Shown here piece after piece: positions 10,458 to 21,179 of a stretch of DNA of 64,000 nucleotides. The position numbers and the translations under genes were made by a program. The first letter of the stretch is position 1, and every line of letters begins with the position of its first letter. Source of the DNA: Malania oleifera (taxonomy: Eukaryota; Streptophyta; Magnoliopsida; Santalales; Ximeniaceae); contig NC_080425.1 of NCBI RefSeq assembly GCF_029873635.1, positions 40,675,390-40,739,389 of the forward strand. Direction: 5' to 3'. The notes under the pieces were generated by a model. It was not told the origin of the DNA. It did not search any database and was given only the letters and a program-made list of their open reading frames with translations.

Positions 10458-12381
10458 TGTTAGCCTAACAAGGCTTACGAATCTTATTTTGATGATAACA
10501 AATCAAGGTAATTTGATATTCTTTCAAGTTGGTATGTTTCAGGAATCAAAACTTAGATAGCTCAATGGAAATATGCAAACAAGAGACTCAAGCTAAAAGG
10601 ATGTTAAAGCTCAAATATTGACATATTTTATGAAATCTTGAACGATTAAAGCTCAAAGTTTGTTTAAAGCTCAAAGAAAGGACTCAAAGCAAAAGAAAAG
10701 TATGAAGACTCCAAAAGCTAAAAGATTTAGAGTCATTAAGAGTGTCTTGATGTAAGTCCTTCAAGTAAGACTTGATATAAAATGGTTGAAGCTCTTTAGG
10801 ACAAGATAAAATCTAAGAAACCATTTTTTGAAGACCTTGAAATATGTTCTAAAATTATAAATTATGAAGGTCACAAATGAAAAGAGTTTTCAAAGTCAAA
10901 ATTCTAAAAAAAAAGAAAAAAAAAAAAAACAAAGCTTTTGCAAAGCCAGACGCCTCCCCAAACCTTCTAGGCGATTGCCCATTTAATGTTTTGAAAGAAC
11001 TGGCAAATAGAAAGGTTCTAGGTGCTTGCTAGGTGCTTGACAGGCGACTACCTACTCATCCCAGGCACTTGCCTGTGTTTTGACAAGCGACTGGTAGTGT
11101 TCTAACTTTTGATTTTGAACTGAGACAGGCGCCTGCCATGTCGTGCCAGGCAACTGCCACTCGAAGATTTTTTTTTTTTAATTACCAACGGGAAGATTTT
11201 TAAATTTAATTCTAGGGCTCTAAATCTTTGCAAAGTTGACCAAACACTCCAAGTCTACTTGGGGAGCAAGGAAAACTCTATAAATAACCCCCAAGACATG
11301 AACTTTTCATTGACCTAGAAACATCTTCAGTAGTCTAAGACTTTCAGGTGCTTTCAATTATCAAAGGCATTTTTGCCAACATCTTGCTACATATTCTATT
11401 GAGTTCTTGCTGATTCTCACACTGAAATCGTGCTTTCAAAGTCTAAACGTTCAATCAAAGGAAAATTAATTCGGTGATAAAATTTTATTGAGCTTCAATT
11501 ACTTTATATTGAATTACTTTAAAGTATATAGTGCTGATTGGTGTACTAACCTACTCTATCTGAGAGTGTCTCTTGTACACAAGTTCTCTTCTCTTGTTTC
11601 TTGTTTGGTAGACGATTTAGGGTTGTTGGATCGTTGTTACCAAGCGTAGGGTTTTGCTTGGAGAGGTATCTTTTCCTGTAAAACAATGAAGTGTAAAAGG
11701 TTTGTTCCCCCTAGAAAGGAGTAGGTATAGTGGAATCCTTAGGTGGTTTGCCTAAGGCGAGGACGTAGGCTGGGGATATGCTGAACTTCATAAAAACCTT
11801 GGTCTCCTTCTCTTTCCCTTACTCTTTTTTATATTTCAGAAAATATATTAACTGCGTGGATGATTAAAATTTCCTAACTATAGGAACTACGTGATTTGGA
11901 TTTTAAATAAGCTAAAGTTTAATCTTTTTTTTTGGAGCTTACGGAAACCAAAAGGGAGTACGTTAGTTGATCAATAATTTGCAGAAACTATATGGGAGTA
12001 TGTTGATTGGTCAACACCCCAAAACCTATTAATTGAAGGTTTATTTGAAATCTTAAATTTGGAAATAGTGTGAATGTTATATTGTTTATCAAATAGAAAA
12101 ACTACATACAACCAAGCTGAGAATTGTCAAAGGAATTATATAGTATATCTTGATTGAACACACTGTGGTTTTTTGATTGGTTGATTGAAGTTTTTGTTTA
12201 ACTTGTGTGGTTGCGAATTGAATAAAAAAACTTAAGTTTTTGTGTGATTGTTAAATCAACAAGAAGTCAAGAATTCATTGAAAGAATTAAAAGGGGTTAA
12301 GAATTTAAACAAAAAAAGGATTTAAATGAAATTTTAATAACCCAATTCACCACCCCTCTTGGGACTACACCTTGGTTTTCA
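10458..12381 (+). repeat. 3' LTR of element 2 (LTR-B), 1924 bp
   Basis: It begins TGTTAGCCTAACAAGGCTTA directly after the polypurine tract and ends TGGGACTACACCTTGGTTTTCA. U3 includes a poly-A/AAAG stretch near 10907-10930, a palindromic repeat array at 10944-11158 (AGGCGACTACC, CAGGCACTTGCCTG, CAGGCGCCTGCC), and TATAAATA at 11279-11286. The conserved GAGGACGTAGGCTGGGG block is at 11759-11775. It is clearly diverged from LTR-A, so the two cannot have been copied from one RNA in a recent insertion. Confidence 0.85.
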
Positions 12382-12850
12382 AAAACTTATCCCTTTGAAA
12401 ACATATTTTGAGTTTAGGATTCTTTTTGCAAACTCTTTGATTTTGACTTTTGAAAACTATTAAAGTTGAGTTTGTAACTTTATGTGAAATCCTATTTACT
12501 CATATATCCTAGTATGCATGCATTTGCTCAACTCTTGCTCAAAAATCATGCAAGAAACGCACCCGCAAGAGTTACGAAATGTACCTACCTCACACAACCC
12601 TTATTACTAATAATTTAACAATTAAGCTTCCGTTGGTTGTGCTCGAGTCCTTTCCAAGTGAGTGTCCATTTGATCTTTCCTATTCGAACTTATACTCAGT
12701 CCGATCTTTGCCTTTGATTCAGTACTTCATGTATTTGTCACTAGAACATGTATAAACATGATCTACAAAGATGAAATGCACTAGGAACAACATATAGGTT
12801 AATATCATCAAAACATATAAACCATGATTGTGTAGCCACCAAGGCTAACA
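12382..12850 (-). repeat. Truncated 3' LTR of element D
   Basis: The 469 bases closely match 17012-17480, the U3 start of the 5' LTR, and end on the plus strand in AAGGCTAACA (TGTTAGCC on the minus strand). The cut at 12382 coincides with the end of LTR-B of element 2. The remaining LTR sequence does not reappear to the left of element 2. Confidence 0.75.
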
Positions 12851-14005
12851 TTCTCCCCCTTTTGATGATGTCTAACCTACTAAGAATCTACTTAATCCTT
12901 GCAATTTGAGTTTGACTTCCCATAACTTATTATGCGAAGATAAATTTACCTAGAACCACTAATGGGTTGTTATCATTAAAACAAGACAATAAAGCTCATG
13001 TAGCCACCAAGGCTAAAACTCTCCCCCTTTTTGATGATGGCAAACCATTGGTGTTCTTTATAGGGTATATTTTAAAGCTCCCCCTCAAATTATGCATATT
13101 GTTAAATAAACTAAAGTTTGCTCCCCCTTACTATATGCATATAAAACATAATAAAGACATTCATAACTATTGAAACTATATTTATGCAAACCATAGAAAG
13201 TTCATTTAAGATAAAACAAATAAGCAAAAAGAACTTTCATGCAACCATATGCATTCTACCTCACATGCATTTCACTTCTCCTCCACACATAACACCAAAC
13301 ATTTTGTTACTAACATAAAGGACACACCAAACATCTTGTTCCTAACATATAGAACACCAAAAATCTTCTCCCCCTTTGATCATCATCAAAAAAAGAAATA
13401 CAATTCATTTTACTAAAATTTCTCCCCCTTAAGATATGCTTCTATAGTGGTGAGGTGAGTGTGTGCTAGACACATATACAAATATTTAGTGTTATAACAT
13501 CGGAAATGCCAAGAATGGCTTCCTTCAAAACTCATGAATGATTATCTTTAAGAAAATACCCTATGATGTTGGATAAATCATTCAATGCAAATTTTCCAAT
13601 TATTGTTATATTTAGCTTTAAAACTCAACTTGATGAATGCTATGAAATAGATATTCTAACAATGTATCCAAACAAGCATATATCATCAAAACAAATTATG
13701 CCACTAAAAAAAATTCATTTCGAAAGACCAAGCTTTGAGTGCATGTGTTTCAACCCATAAACAATAGCAAATATTTTCAACAAGAAATAAACCAAAACAA
13801 TAAGATTAATGCATCATATTGGTTTAATAATTCGAAAAACAATATTGGCAAGAATCTCTAAAGTTCCTAGCATACAAATCAAACAATTTAAAAGGAAAAA
13901 TCTTGGATTTTTATATATTGAGCACAAGCTTAGTCAGTATATACCCTAGGTCTTCCTAAATCCTATTTCCTATTCCAAGGTTCTAAGGAAGCACTATTTC
14001 AAACA
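12851..14005 (-). other. 3' non-coding region of element D with six polypurine motifs
   Basis: On the plus strand CTCCCCCT words occur near 12853, 13021, 13079, 13121, 13368 and 13422, that is six copies in about 580 bases. The first directly adjoins the 3' LTR. Several carry the extended form CTCCCCCTTTTTGATGATG. The rest (13440-14005) is AT-rich without a supported reading frame. Multiple polypurine copies are, as I recall, a hallmark of Sireviruses. Confidence 0.7.
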
Positions 14006-15606
14006 TCAAGTGTTTCCTTTTGGTACCCATCTTTCTTTGGGTGCCAAGGGGTTTTTCTTCACTACCAATCCCATCTTTCTTTCTTTGCCTCTAACTCCTC
14101 TAAAAGAGAAAAAATATCTTATGTGACCCTTTCTTTCAAATTATAAACAAATTTTGTTTTCGTATGAGGGTCTTGACTTATTTGCATTTTTTTTTTTTTT
14201 TTGCTTGTTGAGGCATGACCATTTGGTTTAAAATTCTTTCTGCAAAAACTATTTTTCTTAGCTCCCAAAAATTTTTTGGAGTTCTCTTTTCCTTTAATGG
14301 TTTTGCCATGATCTTCCTTTTTCTTTTTCAAGAGAGTGTTTAAAACATTTCCAATTTGATTTTTCAAATTTTCTACTTGCTCTTGAAAAATTTTATGGCC
14401 TTTTTTGAGCTTTTTCATTAAGCTTCTCATTTTCCTTTTTAAGGGAATTATTTTCCTCTTTCGAGGTGGAACAAAGACAAGGTTCCTTGCCTGTGCATTT
14501 TAACAATTTATCTTCGAAGCTTTTTATTTTTACTTCTAATTTTATGCTCTTCATTTTCCCTTTTAAGGGATTCATTTTCTTCTTTCAAAGAAAATTCCCT
14601 TTGTTTAACCAAAGCAAGCTCTTTCTCAAAAATTTTGCTCTTCTTCTTTACCAAAACTAATTCTTCAAATAATTTAGCACAATTATTTACCACTTCATCC
14701 TAGGAGGGAATATAATCCTCCTCATCCGAACTTACTGCATCTTCTTGTTCGTTAGCCATTGAGCATGGATGTGCTTCTTTCTCATTTTTTCTTATTTCTT
14801 CTTTCCTAAAATGTTGTTTTTCTACAAGGAATTTCCTAAAGTCCCTTATGAGTGGTTCCATATCATCCTCACTATCTTCGTCATCTTCTAGAATTTCTTT
14901 GAATTTTAGACTAGATGATTTAAAAACAATGCATTTATCCTTCCTAGGCTTTTTAGGATTCGAAGTCAAGTTTTTCTTAATTTCATAGGTCATAAGTGAC
15001 CCAATCAACTCATCAAGTGTGACTTGTGTTAGATCATTTGCTTCCTCAATGGCGGTTGATTTAGCATGCCATGACTTGGGATCATTGAACTTTTTGAACA
15101 TTATCCTCCATAGAATAAGTTCTACCAAGTGCTTTTAATTCATTTATGATGTGTGTGAACTGAGTGAACATTGATGTAATAGATTCTCTTTCATCCATTT
15201 TAAACATTTCATACTCATTAACTAGCATGTAAATTTTGGACTTCTTGACTTGAGATGTCCCTTCATGAGTGATTTCAAGCTTATCCCAAATTTCTTTATC
15301 GGTATCACAACCACAAACACGATTGTATTCATTGTCACTCAAAGCACAATAAAGAAAATTTTTGGTTTGAAAGTTAAGCTCAACTAACCTTATTTTGGTG
15401 TCCGACAATTCCTCAAATTGTTTAGGTTCACCTTTGGCATTTTTGAACTCATAATCCCCCTTTGTAATGACCCGCCACATTTTGAGATTGTGTGCTTGGA
15501 TAAAGATGGTCATTTAATTTTTCCAAGCCGAGTAGTTGGAACCGTTGAACAATGGTGGCTTGATCACGGATTGTCCTTGCGAAGAGGTGCTCACCAAATA
15601 CTCCAT
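14006..15606 (-). pseudogene. gag: copia gag of element D, zinc knuckle deleted
   Basis: On the minus strand the start is the ATG at 15606 (MEYLVSTSSQGQS), an in-frame stop follows 30 codons later, and the main frame resumes at 15513 (MTIFIQAHNLKMWRVITKG). The gag core KEIWDKLEITHEGTSQVK and LDELIGSLMTYEIK is clear. After a Lys-rich part, KNEKEAHPCSMANEQEDAVSS appears where related proteins have a first zinc knuckle, so that module has been deleted. A long Glu/Lys coiled coil follows (about 14400-14700). A second knuckle at about 14090-14150 has lost its Cys residues (KGHIRY core remains). The end reads APKERWVPKGNT, then TGA. Frames change at 15100, 14700 and 14400. Confidence 0.78.
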
Positions 15607-15653
15607 TTGATCTATTACGATCTAGATTTTACTCTGAAAAATGCAAGCGCCTT

Positions 15654-15665
15654 ACTCTGATACGA
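15654..15665 (-). other. Degenerate primer binding site of element D
   Basis: On the minus strand the sequence after the 5' LTR reads TCGTATCAGAGTA, two bases away from TGGTATCAGAGC. It lies between the LTR (from 15668) and the gag start (15606). Confidence 0.6.
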
Positions 15666-15667
15666 CT

Positions 15668-17480
15668 TGTTAATCATCCTTGCCCAGGAGTATACAATAG
15701 AGTCCAAGAGGAGGGTGAATGGACTCTTTTCGTGTATTTTAAATTTTATCTACAAAACAAAAACTTGGCAAGATTGCAAGCAATTATATCACAATATATA
15801 TAATGTAAATCAAGCACAAGACACTAAAATAAAGAGAAGGGTAGAGAAGATCAACACTGGTATTTTTACGTGGTTTGACACCAAGCATACTTCCACGTCT
15901 TAGTACCAAGCCAAGGATTCCACAATCCACTAAAATACTCATTCACAAGTGGGGCAAGCCTTACAACTAGGGTATCATACCCTACTCTTAGGAACAAATC
16001 CCTACACACTCACAAAGAGCCTTTGGTTAAAAAAAAACCTTCACCAAACGGTTCACAAAGAACCTTTACAACCAAGAAGATGATTACATTGGAATGCTTC
16101 ATAAATGAGCTGAAATCAATTACAAACAAATCCTTACACTACTCTCTCAAGAAATGATACAAACAAGATAAATGAGCAAGAGAGGATTGAGCATTAGTGA
16201 TGAATGACTAAATGCAAAGTGCAAAGTGCTTAGATTTTTGATAAAATGACATTTTTCAAAAATATGATCAACAATGCTCAAAACCATTTCTAAACAAGCC
16301 TAATAGCTTGTATTTATAGAAAAAGAGCCAATATGAATATTAACTAGTAGTTGGGAGCAAATCCTATGTGATTTTCTTGTGAACTAGCTGTTATGGTGCT
16401 AGGTATGAGACCACTCTTTGAGGAGTCCCATGATCTCGTTGACTAGTCACACTGTGCGAGCAATCGTTAAGGTTCTGCCTGCAACTCGTCGACTAATGCC
16501 TTGCACTCATCGACTAGTGTCAACTAGTGACTCATCGACTAGTGTCCCCCACTCGTCGATGAGTGCCCTGAATCAGAAAAAGTCATCAACATGAAAGTTG
16601 TGGAATTTTTTCTTAACTTTTCAAGGACACCAAGATCATCTTTTTTTTAATGTTCTAGCAAAAGTTATGCCCCAAATTCTGAAAGATGTTCATGACTCAA
16701 GGCTACACTACATTGATTGACAATTGCTCTATTTTTCCTTGTCAAAAAGCCTTTTAATGACTTAAAACATTCTTGGACAAAAGTATATGAAATATATTAA
16801 ATCTAATGAAGATTAACACTTGTCCAAGTTTCCCTATGAATATAAGATATCTTGTTTTATGAAAACATATTTGAAGGCTCGTTTCAATATCTTATATGCT
16901 TAGTATGTCCTTTTTAAGAATATACTTGACTTTCTTGAGTGCTTAGGTCATAAAGCTCGTTTTGACACAATGAGGATTAAGTATAAAAATGTTCTTAAAA
17001 CTAGAATGTTAAAAACTTATCCCTTTGAAAACATATTTTAAGTTTAGGATTCTTTTGACAAACTCTTTGATTTTGACTTTGAAAACTATTAAAGTTGAGT
17101 TTGTGGCTTTAGGTGAAATATTATTTACTCATGTGTCCTATTATGCATGCATTTGCTCAACTCTTACTCAAAAATCATACAAGAAACACACTCGCAAGAG
17201 TTACAAAATGTTCCTACCTCACACAACTCTTATTACATATAATTTAACAATTAAGCTTCCGTTGGTTGTGCTTGAATCATTTCCAAGTGAGTGTCCATTT
17301 AATATTTCTGATTTGAACTTCTACTCGGTCTGATCTTTGCCTTTGATTCAGTGCTTCATGTGTTCGTCACTAGAACCTGTACTAAACATGATCTGTAAAT
17401 ATGGAATGCACTAGAAACAACATGTAGGTTAATATCATCAAAACATATAAACCATGATAGTGTAGCTACCAAGGCTAACA
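15668..17480 (-). repeat. 5' LTR of element D (LTR-D), 1813 bp
   Basis: On the minus strand it starts TGTTAGCCTTGGTAGCTACA and ends GGATGATTAACA. U3 has a repeat array at 16430-16569 (ACTCRTCGACTAGTG words), then TATAAATA at 16318-16311. The motif related to GACGTAGGC is at about 15883-15895 (plus strand CATACTTCCACG). It is complete, in contrast to its truncated partner at 12382-12850. Confidence 0.8.
16430..16569 (-). promoter_or_regulatory. Short-repeat array in LTR-D U3
   Basis: In 140 bases there are at least six copies of a (C)TCRTCGACTAGTG-type word, with two nearly perfect ACTCATCGACTAGTGTC copies. In minus-strand sense the array precedes the TATA box at 16318-16311, the same layout as in the other LTRs, but with a different word. 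Confidence 0.5.
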
Positions 17481-17905
17481 AAAGCAATAACAATGACACA
17501 AAGAATTATGTGGTATGACAATGCCTACATCCACAGGAGCAATCGAAAATGTGATTTTCATTATCTTGTGTCCAAAGACACTTTGTTACATAGTACAACA
17601 TATATTTATAAGTTTCTCAGAGGCTTTCCCTCCAAAACCCAACCTATCCAATGTCCCAATTCAAAATTTGAAAACAAACGCTGAGTAATTGAGCCAAACC
17701 ATCGAAGGTTTGCAGAGATATCATCGATTGTTAATTACTGAGAGCAAACAGTCGATGTAATAGGTTTAGGACTGTCGACTGTTTCTCTTAATCTAGGCCA
17801 AACCGTCGACGATTACAGGGAAATTGTCGACAGTTTCCTCCTACAAGTCAGCATTCCTATTTTCTAAATGTTTTCTTTTTGTATATGCCTTCCACTCAAT
17901 CATAT
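17481..17905 (-). repeat. Fragment of another copia LTR (LTR-H)
   Basis: On the plus strand it contains TGCCTACATCCACAGGAGC (17522-17540), the relative of the GACGTAGGC block of the other LTRs. TATATTTATA follows at 17601-17610, and a cluster of GTCGACTGTTT/ATCGAAGGTTT words at 17693-17850. This order equals that of minus-strand LTRs D to G. Neither LTR end can be recognised, so only a central fragment remains. Confidence 0.5.
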
Positions 17906-17907
17906 GA

Positions 17908-18348
17908 GCCACATATTACAACAGAATACAATGCTCCTTTCATATTAAGTTTAATGGGTATATTTTGGTAAAGGGGTTGGAGCATAAGAAGGTCGAGACA
18001 ACTCAAATAGTGGAAACAACCCAATCTACACTGACTGCAGTCCAACACCAACATATTGATCGAGCCAAGCATTTGAGCGACATTTGTGAATAACAATCAT
18101 CTCTTGAGCGAAAATTAGATTCACTACAGAAAGAGCAAGATAAAATTGAGAAGGACGTCAAATCCTTAACTTATGTCATAAATCATGCTCGATGTGAATT
18201 TGAGTCTGCATTTAAAGCTAGCAAGGAACATAATTCAATTCCATCCATCTCTAAGAAAGATGCTAATAGAATTCAAACATTGAGGAAGGTTGTGAAAAAC
18301 CATCGTAATTTAATAAACACCTCCAAGTTGATGGATGCAAACCTTTGA
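17908..18348 (+). pseudogene. Unrecognised coiled-coil coding fragment
   Basis: The frame is open from 17908 to the TGA at 18346-18348 except for one TAA at 18091. The product (about 146 residues) is rich in Gln, Lys, Glu and Leu, with heptad-like stretches such as LERKLDSLQKEQDKIEKDVK. It ends with a basic part (KKDANRIQTLRKVVKNHRN). No start codon near the left end is convincing. It lies just before a solo LTR and is followed by a T-rich tail, as after the third ORF of element 2. It may be the C-terminal part of another third ORF or a gag piece. I do not recognise it. Confidence 0.35.
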
Positions 18349-18470
18349 TTTTATCATCATTTTTTTTTATTGAAGATATTTGTAGTTTTTCACTTTGTTA
18401 CTATGTTTCTTTTTATGTCATTGATAATTTGCAATTTATATATATACAACATCATCAATGGAGTTTATAT

Positions 18471-20495
18471 GTATATGTTAGCTTTGGTGTATTCCTAAAA
18501 GGGGGTGAATGGGTATTTAAAACTTTTGCCTCCTAGGTAAAACCAGATCAGCAGTGTTACGCAACTTAGGATCCGTTTATGCAATTATAAACCCAATAAT
18601 TCACAATAAAACATACACATGTAGTAAATAAATTGCAAAAATGTAAATTGCACACACGATATGTTATCGAGGTTCGACCAATGCTGCCTACGTCGCCGCT
18701 TTGGCTCACTAGCACAAGGATTCCACTATAAGGCTTACTTCACAGGCGGAGTGGCACCGTATACAACCAGGTCAATTAATAGGACTGACCTCAACCTACA
18801 ACTACACCTTACCAGGATGGTGCACCTAGCTTTCCTAATTAGGTCTAAGCCAATTCGGGACTATTCAATAGGGCTAGTCTCCCTCTTCAAGCCCATGCCT
18901 GGAATACAACAAATGTAATTTTTGCATACACAAAAATATGCTTCTCAAGAGGCAGAAATGTACCACTAAGCACAAGCACTAATCAATGCACCTCAAACAG
19001 ATAGGAACTATAAGCTCTATGCTATACGTATACTGAACACTCAATCTTAGGTCAATATTCAATCAAGCACAAGAGTGTATAATCAAGCAATATTTGAAAC
19101 AATAAACCAAAGTATATCAATCATAAGTATGGTTTCAAAGATTTCCAACAAGTGTAATAAAAAAACATCTCATAAAATAATTTTCTTAACAATCTAGCAC
19201 AAGAGATATTTGTAGTGAAAGCTTGTAAAAATATTTTGCTTCACAAATCAAAATACAAGTTTAGGAGTCTTGCAATACAAATTCTAAGAATCACAAGCTA
19301 CTAAGTTTTCCCCACACAAAGATTATTAATTAAACCGGGGGGAAACACTTTATGTTAGACTCTTAATCAAAAATCAATCACACAACTAAACACAATGAGA
19401 GTTATAGCTTTGTAAGATCTCTCAAGATATACTCACGCAAAAATATTTTGCAAGGGAATACTAAAAGTGAGGAGTATTAGGGTTAGGATGTGAAGAAATA
19501 GCTCTTAAAAATTCAGAGGAAATTTAGCTAATCAAAATCCCTAATCTCTTCTTAATCTTGCAAATGAGGCCCTATATATAGAGATGGGAAGAATTATGAC
19601 CGTTCGAGGATATGCAGGGTATTATTAAATTTTTTTTAAAAATATTTAAGAAAATTTACCCTGTTTAACCCCTCTTAACTGCGGTAAAAAAAATAGCCAA
19701 CTTGAGAGTTTTGGGCGCTTGACCCATGGTTCGGTCGCCCGAACAGACACAACAGAAAAAGTTAATTTTGAAGTTCGGGTGCCTGAGTCATGGTTTGATT
19801 TTCTTACCAAAGGCAATTTCCATTTTGTCCATGGTTCGGTCACCTAGTCCTGAGTTCAGTTTACCAAACTCATGTGTTCGGTAGCTTGAGGCATTTTTGA
19901 ACGTGAAGTTTGGGTTGCCAAGTTGGTGGGAAAAGTCAAAATTATGGTTTGGTTGACTGGGGACGCTACGATCATTTTTATTTGGTCACCGAAGTGTTTT
20001 GAACACAATAGTTCGGTCTTCTGAAGCCTCACTAATTTATCCCTATAAGTCCAGTTTTACTTCAATTAGTTCCCCTGATAATATATGTGATTTTTGGGGA
20101 CATATTATGTGTATGTGCAAGGACCTAAGGTCTTTCTAAGGTTTTAGGCATTTTAACTTAGCCTAAAAAACCTAGCATCGGTCGACTATCTAAGGTCTCT
20201 CGATTTCTAAGTGATGCGTAGGGACCTAGGGTCGTGCTAAGGCCTTTGAACTTGTAGTTCCTATATGCATGATATGCAGATTATTACAGACCTTGTCGGA
20301 ATAAATAAATATTACAGACCTGAAAGACTTAATATAAAGATTACAACAATTTAAATACTGTCTTAAAATCACTTCAAGTCCATGTGCACCATATGATATT
20401 ACCAAATTGATCCTGCACACAAATTCGGCAAACATTAAATACCTTGTATTTGTCATTATCAAAAATGAGATAGGACTCAAAAATTCAACAGTATA
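18471..20495 (-). repeat. Solo LTR (LTR-E) with perfect target-site duplication
   Basis: The LTR is 18476-20490 (2015 bp), flanked on both sides by GTATA (18471-18475 and 20491-20495). On the plus strand it begins TGTTAGCTTTGGTG and ends AAAAATTCAACA; on the minus strand it starts TGTTGAATTTTTGAGTCC. No primer site or polypurine tract adjoins it, so it is a solo LTR left by LTR-LTR recombination. The TATA-like site is at 19581-19573 and the repeat array (TTCGGTCGCCCGAAC words) at 19709-20045. The GCCTACGTC block is at 18686-18694. Confidence 0.85.
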
Positions 20496-21179
20496 TGTTT
20501 GATTAGACTGAACTTAGGAAATATTCCTAAGTTGCCTATGTACCTTCATAGGATCAAGTCATAACATAGTTAAAAAAAATATGAAGTTGTTCACAGTTTT
20601 AACTCATGCAGGCCAGGAGCATCCATTTACTAACCACCTTAGACTTGGTGGAGTATTTTAGTAATTTAACCACATACAACACCATTGGTGGGTCATTTGT
20701 TTGCTACCTTAGATTTGGTTAAGTGCTTTAGCAGTTTGACCACATACAACACTATTGTTGGCGGCAACTTAAAATCACTTGCATTTAAAATGGAAAACAT
20801 TAGGCATAATAACATTTTAAGAATTTTCCATTGATGGAACCAATTCTTAAATCATCACTGCCAACCATTTTGTATGAATTGTTCATGTAGACCTCTTATA
20901 TCATATATGGTTCATCCGAATTGGAAGTAAATTTATCTCCTAATGATGTTTGATATTAAGCAATTAACGCACAACTAGTTCCATGATGCCTACTTGAAAG
21001 CGTCATGGTCGAACTTTACTGTTGAAAGCTTTGGAGAGACCTACTTGATAGCACTCCAAATGTTTTCAAGCCTGAAATCTCCTTTCATCAAAGGCTTTTA
21101 ATTCTTATAATCACAACAAAGCATTCTCTTCTTAATTCAATCCTTCCAAAATAGCCATCCTCAATGACAAAACTTTTTG
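20496..21179. other. Unclassified 0.7-kb spacer with a direct repeat
   Basis: No reading frame is supported. ACTTAGGAAATATTCCTAAGT (20513-20533) is a perfect inverted repeat. A 55-base unit, TTAGACTTGGTGGAGTATTT and onwards to ATTGGTGG (20639-20693), is repeated as 20709-20763 with several changes. The whole stretch continues the sequence left of the solo LTR, so it belongs to the older locus into which that LTR inserted. Confidence 0.4.

Larger units (their letters stand above)
3886..12381 (+). mobile_element. Composite Sirevirus-type copia element 2, pol-deleted
   Basis: The layout is 5' LTR 3886-5945, primer site 5948-5959, gag 6003-7887, an RNase H stub 7901-8393, third ORF 8735-9952, polypurine tract 10444-10457 and 3' LTR 10458-12381. 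Both ends are flanked by the 5-mer AAAAC (3881-3885 and 12382-12386), as expected of a target-site duplication. However, the two LTRs differ strongly in sequence and length (2060 and 1924 bp), and the flanks belong to two different older elements. A recombinant between two insertions is therefore at least as likely as a single insertion event. Protease, integrase and almost all of RT are absent. Confidence 0.72.
12382..17480 (-). mobile_element. Minus-strand Sirevirus-type element D, gag only
   Basis: Read on the minus strand: 5' LTR 17480-15668, a degenerate primer site at about 15665-15654, gag 15606-14006, a 3' non-coding region with six polypurine motifs (13430-12851), then the first about 470 bases of the 3' LTR, cut off at 12382. 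No protease, integrase or RT can be found between gag and the polypurine region, so this is a pol-less copy. The two LTRs are similar over the shared part (12382-12850 against 17012-17480). Confidence 0.75.

Noticed and set aside
12850..13430. Possible CRISPR-like array because of regularly recurring CTCCCCCTT words
   Set aside because: Spacing is irregular (about 40-250 bases), the repeats are only 9-19 bases, and their position and flanks identify them as retrotransposon polypurine tracts.
18661..18918. Plus-strand frame of 85 codons
   Set aside because: Lies in the R/U5 part of solo LTR-E; the matching part of LTR-G (36956-37140) does not keep the frame.
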